Positions 17,930 through 26,727 of a stretch of DNA of 64,000 nucleotides are shown in pieces. A program made the translations under genes and the position numbers. This DNA comes from CAVQCA01 sp963763115 (GTDB lineage Bacteria; Pseudomonadota; Gammaproteobacteria; UBA9214). The notes beneath the pieces were generated by a model. That model was not told the origin of the DNA. It searched no databases and saw only the letters and a program-made list of their open reading frames with translations. The DNA is taken from NCBI GenBank assembly GCA_963763115.1, contig CAVXNM010000027.1:1-64000 (forward strand). Direction: 5' to 3'. Numbering within the stretch: position 1 is the first letter of the stretch; each line of letters opens with the position of its first letter.

Positions 17930-19315
17930 GTGGGGGCGATTGCCGACGTGAAACAGCTTGTTGCCGGACTCTTTCTGTGGCTTGTATGCCAGAGTCTGTT
18001 GTTTGCCGCACCGCTTGAGGTGCAGGGCATGCGGCTGTGGGCCGCACCGGACCATACCCGGGTTGTGTTCGATAGCAGCGGCCCGATGGGCTACGAACTC
18101 TCAATCCTGCATAACCCCGAGCGTCTGGTGATCGATGTTCCGCAGGCCTCGGTCGGAACCGCGTTGACCAGCAACCATACGATCGGCGGTCTGGTCAAGG
18201 GTATGCGGGCCGCGCAGTATACGAAGAATGTCTTGCGTATCGTCCTGGATCTGCAGCAGCCCGCGAAACCGCGCAGTTTTACGCTCAAACCCGGCGGGCG
18301 CTACGGGCACCGCCTGGTCATTGATCTTTACAATGCCAGCCCCGCACAACAAAAGCAGGCCGAAGCCGACATGTCGGCGAAGACCGCTGCGACGCACGTG
18401 ATCAAACCGGGCGACGAGAGCAGGGTGAAGAAATCGCTGACAAGCGAGGAGCTGCCGGCACGCGATCTGGTGATTGCTATCGATGCAGGTCATGGGGGAG
18501 ACGATACCGGAGCAATCGGACGCAATGGCACGTATGAGAAAGACGTGGTGTTGTCCATTGCCCGGCGACTCAACGCTCTGATCGAGAAAACACCCGGCAT
18601 GCGCCCGGTACTCATTCGCCAGGGTGACTATTACATCGGTCTGCGCCAGCGCATGGACAAGGCGCGCGAGAACAAGGCGGATCTGTTTATTTCCATTCAT
18701 GCGGACAGTTTCCGCGACCAGCGCGTCCAGGGCTCATCGGTATTCGTGCTGTCGAACCGCGGAGCCAGCTCCGAAATGGCGCGCTGGCTGGCGGAAAAGG
18801 AAAATGCTTCGGATCTGGCGGGCGGCGTCAGCCTGGATGACAAGGATCAACTGCTGGCCGAGGTGCTGCTGGATCTCTCGCAGAACGCCACCATCGAAGC
18901 GAGCATTACGGTCGCCGGCAATATGCTCGGCGAGCTTCAGCGACTGGGAAAGACCCACAAGTCCACCGTCCAGCAAGCCGGTTTTGTCGTCTTGAAATCA
19001 CCGGATATTCCCTCGGTTCTGGTCGAGACCGCGTTTATCTCGAACCCGACCGAAGAGCGGAAGTTGCGCGACAGCCGCCATCAGGAAGCGCTGGCGACTG
19101 CCATGCTGCGTGGCATCAACCGGTACTTCGCTAACCACCCGCCGCCGGGAACCCGGCTGGCCGCGCGCAAGTACATAATCCAGCAGGGAGACACCCTTGG
19201 CGTCATCGCACAGCAGTACCAGGTCAGCTTGACCACCCTGAAAGACTTCAACGATCTGAAATCCGACGTGCTCCGCGTCGGGCAGACCTTGCGCATACCG
19301 CCGCCCGGCGGCTGA
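17930..19315 (+). CDS. amiC: N-acetylmuramoyl-L-alanine amidase with AMIN and LysM domains
   Basis: About 461 residues: signal peptide (KQLVAGLFLWLVCQSLLFA), an AMIN domain (about 30-130) that targets the septum, an Amidase_3 zinc domain (IDAGHGGDDTGAIG, SIHADS, LVETAFISN) and a C-terminal LysM (KYIIQQGDTLGVIAQQYQVS). It cleaves the stem peptide from MurNAc during cell separation and is usually activated by EnvC or NlpD. The start is GTG at 17930; GTG at 17948 is equally credible and would put the signal peptide at the N-terminus. AmiB and AmiC cannot be cleanly told apart; LysM at the C-terminus is typical of AmiB-type proteins. Confidence 0.9.
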   Translation: MGAIADVKQLVAGLFLWLVCQSLLFAAPLEVQGMRLWAAPDHTRVVFDSSGPMGYELSILHNPERLVIDVPQASVGTALTSNHTIGGLVKGMRAAQYTKNVLRIVLDLQQPAKPRSFTLKPGGRYGHRLVIDLYNASPAQQKQAEADMSAKTAATHVIKPGDESRVKKSLTSEELPARDLVIAIDAGHGGDDTGAIGRNGTYEKDVVLSIARRLNALIEKTPGMRPVLIRQGDYYIGLRQRMDKARENKADLFISIHADSFRDQRVQGSSVFVLSNRGASSEMARWLAEKENASDLAGGVSLDDKDQLLAEVLLDLSQNATIEASITVAGNMLGELQRLGKTHKSTVQQAGFVVLKSPDIPSVLVETAFISNPTEERKLRDSRHQEALATAMLRGINRYFANHPPPGTRLAARKYIIQQGDTLGVIAQQYQVSLTTLKDFNDLKSDVLRVGQTLRIPPPGG

Positions 19316-19330
19316 TGATCTCCGGGTGGG

Positions 19331-19347
19331 GTGACGCCTTGGCGTCA
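19331..19347. other. Short perfect hairpin after amiC
   Basis: TGACGCC-TT-GGCGTCA forms a 7-bp stem with a 2-base loop just after the amiC stop. There is no following T-run, so it may be a transcript-end stabiliser rather than a terminator. Confidence 0.35.
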
Positions 19348-19374
19348 TCGTGCGGCGGGGGTATCATCAATTTC

Positions 19375-19872
19375 ATGCGCCTGATCAGCGAACACGCGGG
19401 TAAAGGTCTTTGCGGGGTTGTGATTGCTGCGCTGCTCGCCGGCTGTCAGACCGTGGGGACCAATGATCCCGCCAGTATCAATTTCAGGATTCCCCGCGGC
19501 TCCAAACTGCTGCTCAACAGGGAACTGACCATCCCGGCAGGGGTGGCCCATGTCGTTTTTCAGCAAGGTGAACCGGGTCCCGCCGCCAACGAGTTCGAAG
19601 TCAACTGCCGGTTTGAGGTGCGCGATCTCGGACCCCGGGTGATCCAGCCCGACAGCTTTCTCATCACCCGCTGGAGCAGTCAGCGCGAATGGGTCAATGA
19701 ACCCAACACCTTGAAATTCTACAAGGTTTTTCATCTCAAGTCGGAGCGTCAGGCCGATATCATGCCCATGACCTGCCAGGTCTGGAACTATCCGCTCATC
19801 GGCCGTCCGGTCACCATCCGGCAAATACAGGAGGCCTTGGGAGGTTACTTCACCTTTGAGTTCGCCCGCTAA
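19375..19872 (+). CDS. Uncharacterised lipoprotein
   Basis: About 165 residues from the ATG at 19375. A signal peptide ends in LLAGC, so it is probably a lipoprotein. The rest is mixed alpha/beta with no family recognised (NFRIPRGSKLLLNRELTIP, then VNCRFEVRDLGPRVIQPDSF). It lies between amiC and mutL and ends 28 bases before the mutL start, so it is likely co-transcribed. An upstream in-frame ATG at 19315 overlaps the amiC stop but would add 20 residues ahead of the signal peptide and is less likely. Confidence 0.75.
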   Translation: MRLISEHAGKGLCGVVIAALLAGCQTVGTNDPASINFRIPRGSKLLLNRELTIPAGVAHVVFQQGEPGPAANEFEVNCRFEVRDLGPRVIQPDSFLITRWSSQREWVNEPNTLKFYKVFHLKSERQADIMPMTCQVWNYPLIGRPVTIRQIQEALGGYFTFEFAR

Positions 19873-19900
19873 TCCGTCGCGGCGTTATCATGCACGGGTA

Positions 19901-21655
19901 ATGCGCATCCAGAAACTTCCCTCACACCTGATCAACCAGATCGCCGCCGGTGAAGTCATCGAGCGTCCTGCCTCTGTCGTGAAGGAGTTGCTGGAGAACA
20001 GTCTCGATGCCGGCGCCGATGCGATCGAGGTCGATATCGAGCAGGGCGGCCTGCGCCGCATACGGGTGCGGGATAACGGTTGCGGCATACCGCAGGAAGA
20101 GATGTCACTGGCGCTGTCACGGCATGCGACCAGTAAAATCGCCACACTGGATGATCTGGAACGGATCGCGAGCCTCGGGTTTCGCGGTGAGGCGCTGCCC
20201 AGTATTGTCTCGGTGTCGCGTCTCAGGCTCAGTTCCGCCGCCGCCGGTGCGGACTCCGGCTGGTCCGTGCACGGCGAAGGATCGGAGCCGGTACCGGCCG
20301 CCCACCCGGTCGGCACAACGGTGGATGTCGCGGACCTGTTCTACAACACCCCGGCGCGACGCAAGTTCATGCGTACCGAGGCAACTGAATTCAAGCACAT
20401 CGAGCAGCTGGTGCGCCGCCTGGCACTGAGCTGCTTCCGAGTCGCCCTGACGCTGCAGCACAATCAGCGCGCGATTTTCCAGCTGCCCCCTGCGCTATCG
20501 CGGGAGGATGAGGAGCAGCGCGTCGCGTGCTTGTGCGGGCAGGCCTTCATGGAACAGGCCCTTTATCTCGAGCACGCCGCGGCGGGCATGGTCCTGCGCG
20601 GCTGGGTTGCATTGCCCGCCTTTTCGCGCAGTCAGCCGGACCTGCAATTTTTCTACCTCAATTACCGCATGGTGCGCGATAAACTGGTGACGCATGCGGT
20701 TCGCCAGGCCTACGCAGATGTGCTTTACCAGGGTCGGCATCCGGCTTTCGTCCTGTTTCTCGAGATGGATCCCGCTGCGGTAGACGTCAATGCGCACCCG
20801 ACCAAATACGAGGTGCGCTTCCGTGACAGCCGGCTGGTTCATGATTTCCTGTCCCGAACGCTTCAGGAGGCGCTGGCGCAGATTCGTCCCGCCACCTCCC
20901 AACCGGCCTCCCGGCCAGCGTTCGCCCTCCCAATGCAGGCGTGGACGGGACGCACACCGGCACAGACCGGTATGGCGCTGGATGTCCAGGATCAGGTCGC
21001 CGGTTATGCGGCCCTGCATCCCCGTCCGGCGACCGCTGCGATGCTCCCCGCGGAAGCCCAGGATACCGCAGATTATCCGCTCGGATTCGCGCTGGCGCAG
21101 CTGCACGGTGTTTATATCCTTGCTCAGAATGTTCGCGGACTGGTACTGGTCGATATGCACGCGGCGCATGAGCGGATCACCTACGAAGGGCTGAAATCCT
21201 CATTTGCGGCGCAGGGTATCCGTTCCCAGCCGCTGCTGGTGCCGCTCGGGCTGCGGGTCAGCCGGCGCGAGGCGGATGCCTGCGAGGCGCAGCAGGACGG
21301 GTTCACGGCACTGGGTTTCGAAATCGACCGCAGCGGACCGGAACAACTGCTGGTCCGTCAGGTGCCGGTATTGCTGCACGATGCGGATATCGATGCGCTG
21401 GTGCGCGACGTTCTGTCCGATCTGCTCGAACACGGCAGCAGCCAGCGTCTGCAGGCTGCGATGAACGAAATCCTCTCGACCATGGCCTGCCATGGATCGG
21501 TGCGCGCCCACCGCCGCCTGAGCGTCGAAGAAATGAATGCCCTGCTGCGGGATCTGGAAAACACCGAACGCGGCGGCCAGTGCAACCATGGCAGACCGAC
21601 CTGGGTGCAGATCGATCTGGCCGAACTGGACAAGCTGTTTCTGCGCGGTCGCTGA
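19901..21655 (+). CDS. mutL: DNA mismatch repair protein MutL (endonuclease-motif type)
   Basis: 584 residues. The N-terminal GHKL ATPase has INQIAAGEVIERPASVVKEL and FRGEALPSI; the C-terminal dimerisation domain carries DMHAAHERITYE starting at D418. This fits the DQHA(X)2E(X)4E metal-binding endonuclease motif with Q changed to M, as in Pseudomonas-type MutL, together with ACHGS and CNHGRP. MutL of this kind nicks DNA itself, so methyl-directed MutH is not expected. The upstream in-frame start at 19856 is rejected because the family begins MRIQKL. Confidence 0.95.
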   Translation: MRIQKLPSHLINQIAAGEVIERPASVVKELLENSLDAGADAIEVDIEQGGLRRIRVRDNGCGIPQEEMSLALSRHATSKIATLDDLERIASLGFRGEALPSIVSVSRLRLSSAAAGADSGWSVHGEGSEPVPAAHPVGTTVDVADLFYNTPARRKFMRTEATEFKHIEQLVRRLALSCFRVALTLQHNQRAIFQLPPALSREDEEQRVACLCGQAFMEQALYLEHAAAGMVLRGWVALPAFSRSQPDLQFFYLNYRMVRDKLVTHAVRQAYADVLYQGRHPAFVLFLEMDPAAVDVNAHPTKYEVRFRDSRLVHDFLSRTLQEALAQIRPATSQPASRPAFALPMQAWTGRTPAQTGMALDVQDQVAGYAALHPRPATAAMLPAEAQDTADYPLGFALAQLHGVYILAQNVRGLVLVDMHAAHERITYEGLKSSFAAQGIRSQPLLVPLGLRVSRREADACEAQQDGFTALGFEIDRSGPEQLLVRQVPVLLHDADIDALVRDVLSDLLEHGSSQRLQAAMNEILSTMACHGSVRAHRRLSVEEMNALLRDLENTERGGQCNHGRPTWVQIDLAELDKLFLRGR

Positions 21656-21685
21656 TACCACGGCGCGGGTTCGCGGTATCCCTGA

Positions 21686-22657
21686 ATGACTCATTCCGGC
21701 AAGCCTGAAATTTTGCCGCCCGCCGTTTTTCTGATGGGCCCTACGGCCTCCGGCAAGACGGAACTCGCGGCCGGTCTGGTCAGGCACTTCCCCGTGGAAA
21801 TCATCAGTGTGGATTCGGCAATGGTTTACCGGAGCATGGCCATCGGTACCGCCAGACCGAATGCCGAACTGTTGCGGGCGGCGCCTCATCGTCTGATCGA
21901 TTGCCGCGACCCGACCGAACCGTATTCGGCCGCCGAGTTCTGCCGGGACGCCCTGACGGAGATGGCGGAGATTACCGCCAGCGGCCGTATTCCCTTACTG
22001 GTCGGCGGCACGCTGCTGTATTTTCGCGCCCTGGAGTGCGGCCTGTCCGCCATGCCGCCGGCAGACCCCGGGGTGCGCGCCCGTCTGGATGCCGAGGCGC
22101 GGCAGATCGGTCTGGACGGGCTGCATGCGCGCCTGCGGGAAATCGACCCCTACTCGGCGGCGCGTATCCATGCCAATGACCCCCAACGCATCCAGCGTGC
22201 GCTGGAGGTCTATGAATTGACCGGGCAGCCGATGAGTGAATTTCACGAACAGGGCCGGGTCGCGGCGTTCCCCTATCGGCTGACCAAGTTGATCGTGGCG
22301 CCGGGGGACCGGCAGTTGTTGCAGGCGCGTATCGAGCGGCGCTTCCGGAACATGCTGGACGCCGGGTTTGTCGATGAAGTCAGGGCCTTGTACGCGCGCG
22401 GGGACCTGGATGCCGAACTTCCGGCCTTGCGCGCGGTCGGTTACCGGCAGATCTGGGCCTTTCTGGCTGGCTGTATCAGCTATGAGGACATGGTAAATCA
22501 GGCTATAGTCGCCACCCGCCGGTACGCCAAGCGCCAGATGACATGGCTGCGCGGCGAGATTAACGGAAAATGGTTTGTCGCGGAAGACCCCAGTGTCGCC
22601 GATCGGATACGCCTGTATCTGTATTCCCGACTAAAGCACTTTAAAACAAGTATGTGA
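21686..22657 (+). CDS. miaA: tRNA A37 dimethylallyltransferase
   Basis: 323 residues. It adds the isopentenyl group to A37 of tRNAs reading UNN codons. The Walker A is G18-T25 in GPTASGKTEL; DSAMVYR, GGTLLYFRAL and VGYRQIW are family motifs. It begins 30 bases after mutL and precedes hfq, the usual order. Confidence 0.96.
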   Translation: MTHSGKPEILPPAVFLMGPTASGKTELAAGLVRHFPVEIISVDSAMVYRSMAIGTARPNAELLRAAPHRLIDCRDPTEPYSAAEFCRDALTEMAEITASGRIPLLVGGTLLYFRALECGLSAMPPADPGVRARLDAEARQIGLDGLHARLREIDPYSAARIHANDPQRIQRALEVYELTGQPMSEFHEQGRVAAFPYRLTKLIVAPGDRQLLQARIERRFRNMLDAGFVDEVRALYARGDLDAELPALRAVGYRQIWAFLAGCISYEDMVNQAIVATRRYAKRQMTWLRGEINGKWFVAEDPSVADRIRLYLYSRLKHFKTSM

Positions 22658-22770
22658 TTGTATTTTAAATTTAGTATTATATCTGTGCCTGGGACAGGCC
22701 TGTTTGCAAATGAAGATGTACTCAGGGAGATAATATTTTGGTTTATGGAACTAGAAAAAGGAGAACTGAC

Positions 22771-23025
22771 GTGAATAGAGGACAATCTTTGCAAGACCCG
22801 TTTTTGAATGCCCTGCGCAAGGAGCGAGTCCCGGTGTCAATTTATCTGGTCAATGGGATCAAGCTTCAGGGACAGATAGAGTCCTTCGACCAGTTTGTGG
22901 TGCTTCTCAAGAATGCCGTCAGCCAGATGGTCTACAAGCACGCGATCTCGACGGTTGTGCCGGCACGCAACGTGCGGATTTCGGGACCGGAAACCAGTGA
23001 CACGCATGAACCGGGGAATGCCTGA
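22771..23025 (+). CDS. hfq: RNA chaperone Hfq
   Basis: 84 residues from a GTG start at 22771, preceded by AAGGAG; the in-frame start at 22738 is upstream of that site and rejected. Sm1 (VNGIKLQGQIESFDQFVVLL) and Sm2 (YKHAISTVVP) are complete, including the usual YKHA, so it should form the standard hexamer that pairs small RNAs with mRNAs. The C-terminal tail is short. The 113 bases between miaA and hfq are AT-rich and may hold a promoter, but no clear box pair is seen. Confidence 0.96.
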   Translation: MNRGQSLQDPFLNALRKERVPVSIYLVNGIKLQGQIESFDQFVVLLKNAVSQMVYKHAISTVVPARNVRISGPETSDTHEPGNA

Positions 23026-23053
23026 CAGCACACATACCCTGGCGGGAGGTTGA

Positions 23054-24373
23054 TTGTTCGAACGCCCCGACAGCGGTGAAAGGGCTGTTCTGGTCCATGT
23101 GAACTTCCCCTCCGAAACCCAACAGGAGGATCTCCAGGAATTCATTGAACTGGTTCGCTCCGCAGGCGCGGACCCGGTAGCGGTTATTACCGCGACCCGG
23201 GCGACGCCGGAGCCCCGGCTGTTCGTTGGCCAGGGCAAGGCGGATGAAATACTCGCCGCTGTGCAGTCTCACCAGGCCGATGTGGTCATCTTCAATCATG
23301 CCCTGCGGCCCAGCCAGGAGAGGAATCTGGAACGGCTGTTGTCCTGCCGCGTGCTGGCGCGCACGGGGCTGATTCTGGACATTTTCGCCCAGCGGGCGCG
23401 CTCTTTCGAAGGCAAATTGCAGGTGGAGCTGGCGCAATTGCGTCATGTGTCCACACGGCTGGTTCGGGGCTGGACCCATCTGGAACGCCAGAAGGGCGGT
23501 ATCGGCCTGCGCGGTCCGGGTGAAACCCAGCTGGAATCCGACCGCCGCATGATCAATGCACGCATCAAGATGATCAACAAACGTCTGGAGAAGGTGGGAC
23601 GGCAGCGCGAACAGGGGCGGCGGGCGCGCAGCCGGGCCGAGGTGCCAACGGTCTCGGTCGTCGGTTATACCAACGCGGGGAAATCGACCCTGTTCAATGT
23701 CCTGACCGGCGCTCACGTCTTTGCGGCTGACCAGCTGTTCGCCACCCTGGATCCGACCCTGCGGCGACTGGAACTGCCGGGCATCGGTCCGCTGGTACTC
23801 GCCGACACCGTGGGGTTCATCCGCCATCTGCCGCATGATCTGGTGGCGGCGTTCCGCGCCACACTCGAAGAGACCTGCCAGGCCGATTTGCTGCTGCACG
23901 TGATCGATGCTCATGATGCCGAACGCCGGGCGCACATCGAGCAGGTCAATGCGGTGCTGCGTGAAATCGGCGCCGATGCCATACCGCAACTGTGTGTCTA
24001 CAATAAAGTCGATCTCACCGGGGATGAACCGCATGCCGAGCGCAATGGCGAGAGGGTGATCGACAGGGTCTGGCTGTCCGCCCTAAGCGGGACCGGTCTG
24101 GATCTGCTGAGCTCTGCGTTGACGGAGTTTTTTCAGGGAGTACAGGTTCACGGCTGGTTGTGCCTCCCACCCCGGGCGGGTTCGATCCGCTCCGGCCTGT
24201 ACCAGACCGGAAGTGTTCTCTCCGAACGGGTCGATGACCGTGGCCGGTGGTGGATCGAGGTGCGCATGCCCCGCTGCGATATCGACCGACTACTGGCTGA
24301 TGCAGCACCCGGTTGTGAATATCATTCCGACATTTCCGTCGATTTCCTTGCGGGCACTGCCCAAGCTTCTTAA
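23054..24373 (+). CDS. hflX: Ribosome-splitting GTPase HflX
   Basis: 439 residues from TTG at 23054, with GGGAGG 6 bases upstream. The N-terminal HflX domain has RLFVGQGKADEI and the glycine-rich KGGIGLRGPGETQLESDRR; G motifs are GYTNAGKST, ADTVGFIRHLP and YNKVD. HflX rescues stalled or heat-damaged 70S ribosomes by splitting them. It lies between hfq and hflK as in most gammaproteobacteria. Confidence 0.95.
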   Translation: MFERPDSGERAVLVHVNFPSETQQEDLQEFIELVRSAGADPVAVITATRATPEPRLFVGQGKADEILAAVQSHQADVVIFNHALRPSQERNLERLLSCRVLARTGLILDIFAQRARSFEGKLQVELAQLRHVSTRLVRGWTHLERQKGGIGLRGPGETQLESDRRMINARIKMINKRLEKVGRQREQGRRARSRAEVPTVSVVGYTNAGKSTLFNVLTGAHVFAADQLFATLDPTLRRLELPGIGPLVLADTVGFIRHLPHDLVAAFRATLEETCQADLLLHVIDAHDAERRAHIEQVNAVLREIGADAIPQLCVYNKVDLTGDEPHAERNGERVIDRVWLSALSGTGLDLLSSALTEFFQGVQVHGWLCLPPRAGSIRSGLYQTGSVLSERVDDRGRWWIEVRMPRCDIDRLLADAAPGCEYHSDISVDFLAGTAQAS

Positions 24374-24441
24374 ACTTGACTCTTTCGTGTCCCGTATCCG
24401 TTCCGCGGTGAGGGTGCGTTTAACCTGGACTGGAGTTATCT

Positions 24442-25578
24442 ATGGCCTGGAATGAACCGGGTGGCGACAAGCGGGACCCCTGGGGCGGGAAGGGCGGTTC
24501 CGAGGGGCCTCCCGATCTGGATGAACTGGTGCGCAAACTGCGCGACGGCATGAACCGCCTGTTCGGGGGGCGTGGCGGCAAGGGCGGAGGTGTGTCTTCC
24601 GGTACTCCCATCAGCTTCGGGTTCATCGTTGGCCTGGCGGTGGTCGCATGGGCCCTGTCCGGCATTTACATCGTCGATCCGGCCGAGCGCGGCGTGGTGT
24701 TGCGGCTGGGCGAATTCAAGGAAATTACCATGCCGGGGCCGCACTGGTACATCCGCTTCATCGATACCGTTGAAAAGGTCAACATCGACCGGGTGCGCAC
24801 CGTCAGCCACAAGGCGCAGATCCTGACCAAGGACGAGAACATCATCCAGGTGGAGCTGGCCGTGCAGTACCAGGTGAAGAACCCAAAGGATTATCTGTTC
24901 AAGGTGCGCGATCCGAACTACACCCTGCAGGAGGCGACCGAGAGCGCAATGCGTGAGGTCATCGGCGGGATTACCATGGACAGCTTTCTGAGCGGCGGCC
25001 GTGGCGAACTCGTCTCCCAGACCAAGGATCTGCTGCAGACGATGCTGGATCGCTACCAGACCGGGTTGATACTGACCAGTGTCAACCTGCTGGACCCGCA
25101 GCCGCCGGAAGAAGTGCAGGGCGCCTTCCAGGATGCCATCAAGGCGCAGGAGGACGAGGTCCGTTACAAGAATCAGGCCGAGGCCTATGCGCGCGACATC
25201 GTGCCGAAGGCCCGCGGCGACGCCACGCGCATGCGTGAGGAAGCGGGCGCCTACAAGGAGCAGATCGTCGCCAGGGCGGAAGGTGAATCCAGCCGTTTCC
25301 TGCAGACTCTCAATGAATACAAGAAAGCCCCGGGGATCACCCGCAAACGCCTCTACCTGGATACCATAGAAGAGGTGCTCGCCAGCACCAGCAAGATAAT
25401 CCTGCAGGTCGATAACGCCAACAACCTGATGTATCTGCCGCTCGACAAGCTCATGCAGCCCTCCTCCGACATTACTGAGCGCACGCCGAAAGAGATGCAA
25501 TCGGGCGGCAGCGATTCCACATCGAGGTCGCCGGACCCGGTGCGCCGGCGCAGCACGATCAGACAGGGGGACAGGTAA
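24442..25578 (+). CDS. hflK: FtsH modulator HflK (SPFH/band 7 membrane protein)
   Basis: 378 residues: a Gly-rich cytoplasmic N-terminus, a membrane helix at about 57-77, then a band-7 domain (GVVLRLGEFKEITMPGPHW) and a long helical coiled-coil. With HflC it forms the large periplasmic cage around FtsH. The stop overlaps the hflC start (TAATG). Confidence 0.95.
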   Translation: MAWNEPGGDKRDPWGGKGGSEGPPDLDELVRKLRDGMNRLFGGRGGKGGGVSSGTPISFGFIVGLAVVAWALSGIYIVDPAERGVVLRLGEFKEITMPGPHWYIRFIDTVEKVNIDRVRTVSHKAQILTKDENIIQVELAVQYQVKNPKDYLFKVRDPNYTLQEATESAMREVIGGITMDSFLSGGRGELVSQTKDLLQTMLDRYQTGLILTSVNLLDPQPPEEVQGAFQDAIKAQEDEVRYKNQAEAYARDIVPKARGDATRMREEAGAYKEQIVARAEGESSRFLQTLNEYKKAPGITRKRLYLDTIEEVLASTSKIILQVDNANNLMYLPLDKLMQPSSDITERTPKEMQSGGSDSTSRSPDPVRRRSTIRQGDR

Positions 25579-26450
25579 TGACCTCAAGAATGCTTGCAGT
25601 TGCACTGGCGATCGTCCTGGTTGTCGCGTGGACATCGTTTTTCGTGATTGACGAGCGTCAGCTGGCGATCAAGTTCCAGCTCGGCGAGATTATCGGTTCG
25701 GAATTCGAGCCCGGCCTGCATTTCATGAAACCGCTGTTCATCAACAATGTGAAGAAGTTCGACAAGCGCCTCCTGACGCTGGATACCCGCCCGGAGCGGT
25801 TCCTGACCGGTGAGAAGAAGAATGTCCTGGTGGATTTTTTCGTGAAGTGGCGGATCAAGAACCCGGCGACCTATTACACCGCCTTCGGAGGCGACGAGCG
25901 CCAGGCGGCGATGCGCCTGCTACAGATCATGAATAACAGCCTGCAGCTTGAATTCGATCACCGCACCATCGTGCAACTCGTATCCAGCGAACGTTCCGAG
26001 CTGATGAGCAGCCTCACCACCAAGGGTAACGAAGAGGTCTCCAAGTTCGGGGTCGAGATCGTCGACGTGCGCATCAAGCAGATCGAGTTGCCGGAGGCTG
26101 TGCGCAATTCCGTGTTCGAGCGCATGAAGGCCGAACGCGAGCGCATTGCCAGTGAACACCGCGCCCAGGGCCAGGAGGCCGCCAAGGGCATACGTGCCGT
26201 GGCGGAGCGCGAACGCACGGTCATACTGGCGGATGCCCAGCGCGATGCGGAGACCGCTCGTGGCGAGGGTGACGCGCAGGCAACCGACATCTACGCCCAG
26301 GCGTATGGTCAGGATCCCGGATTCTATGAGTTCTATCGCAGCATGAATGCCTACCGGGAAGCCCTCAACAGCAAGCAGGATATTCTGGTGCTGCAGCCGG
26401 ACTCCGAGTTCTTCAAATTTTTTGACAGCAATGCCGGCAAGCAGCCCTGA
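25578..26450 (+). CDS. hflC: FtsH modulator HflC (SPFH/band 7 membrane protein)
   Basis: 290 residues with a membrane helix at about 4-24 and a band-7 domain (ERQLAIKFQLGEI, RPERFLTGEKKNVLVDFFVKW). Partner of HflK in the FtsH-HflKC complex. A strong terminator follows 28 bases after the stop. Confidence 0.95.
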   Translation: MTSRMLAVALAIVLVVAWTSFFVIDERQLAIKFQLGEIIGSEFEPGLHFMKPLFINNVKKFDKRLLTLDTRPERFLTGEKKNVLVDFFVKWRIKNPATYYTAFGGDERQAAMRLLQIMNNSLQLEFDHRTIVQLVSSERSELMSSLTTKGNEEVSKFGVEIVDVRIKQIELPEAVRNSVFERMKAERERIASEHRAQGQEAAKGIRAVAERERTVILADAQRDAETARGEGDAQATDIYAQAYGQDPGFYEFYRSMNAYREALNSKQDILVLQPDSEFFKFFDSNAGKQP

Positions 26451-26477
26451 GGCGCGGGTAATCCGCCTGGTTCACAC

Positions 26478-26502
26478 TCCGGGCCTGTGCCCGGATTTTT
26501 TT
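26478..26502 (+). terminator. Rho-independent terminator after hflC
   Basis: TCCGGGC-CTGT-GCCCGGA forms a 7-bp stem with a 4-base loop, followed by a run of seven T residues. It ends the hfq-hflX-hflK-hflC transcript, at least partly. Confidence 0.85.
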
Positions 26503-26516
26503 GCGGGTGACGACAC

Positions 26517-26708
26517 TTGAAATGGGATGATCTGCTGGCCGCGCTTTCACTGGTAATGGTCATCGAGGGCATTGTGCCGTTTGTCAGCCCGAACTCGCTG
26601 CGCCGCATGCTGGAAAAGGTGACGCAGATTGATGACCGGACCCTGCGAATAACCGGTCTGGTCAGTATGGTCTGTGGTGTCATCATGCTGTATGTGGTGC
26701 GTCAATAA
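26517..26708 (+). CDS. yjeT: DUF2065 (YjeT-like) small membrane protein
   Basis: 63 residues from a TTG start at 26517. Two membrane helices flank a short basic loop (WDDLLAALSLVMVIEGIVPF; LRITGLVSMVCGVIMLYVV). The family function is unknown. It sits in its conserved place between hflC and the hisZ/purA pair. Confidence 0.85.
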   Translation: MKWDDLLAALSLVMVIEGIVPFVSPNSLRRMLEKVTQIDDRTLRITGLVSMVCGVIMLYVVRQ

Positions 26709-26727
26709 CGATACGCCGGAAGACACG

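Noticed and set aside
22919..24034. A 371-codon minus-strand frame opposite hflX and hfq
   Set aside because: Antisense shadow of two conserved genes; composition is His/Arg-rich with no domain.
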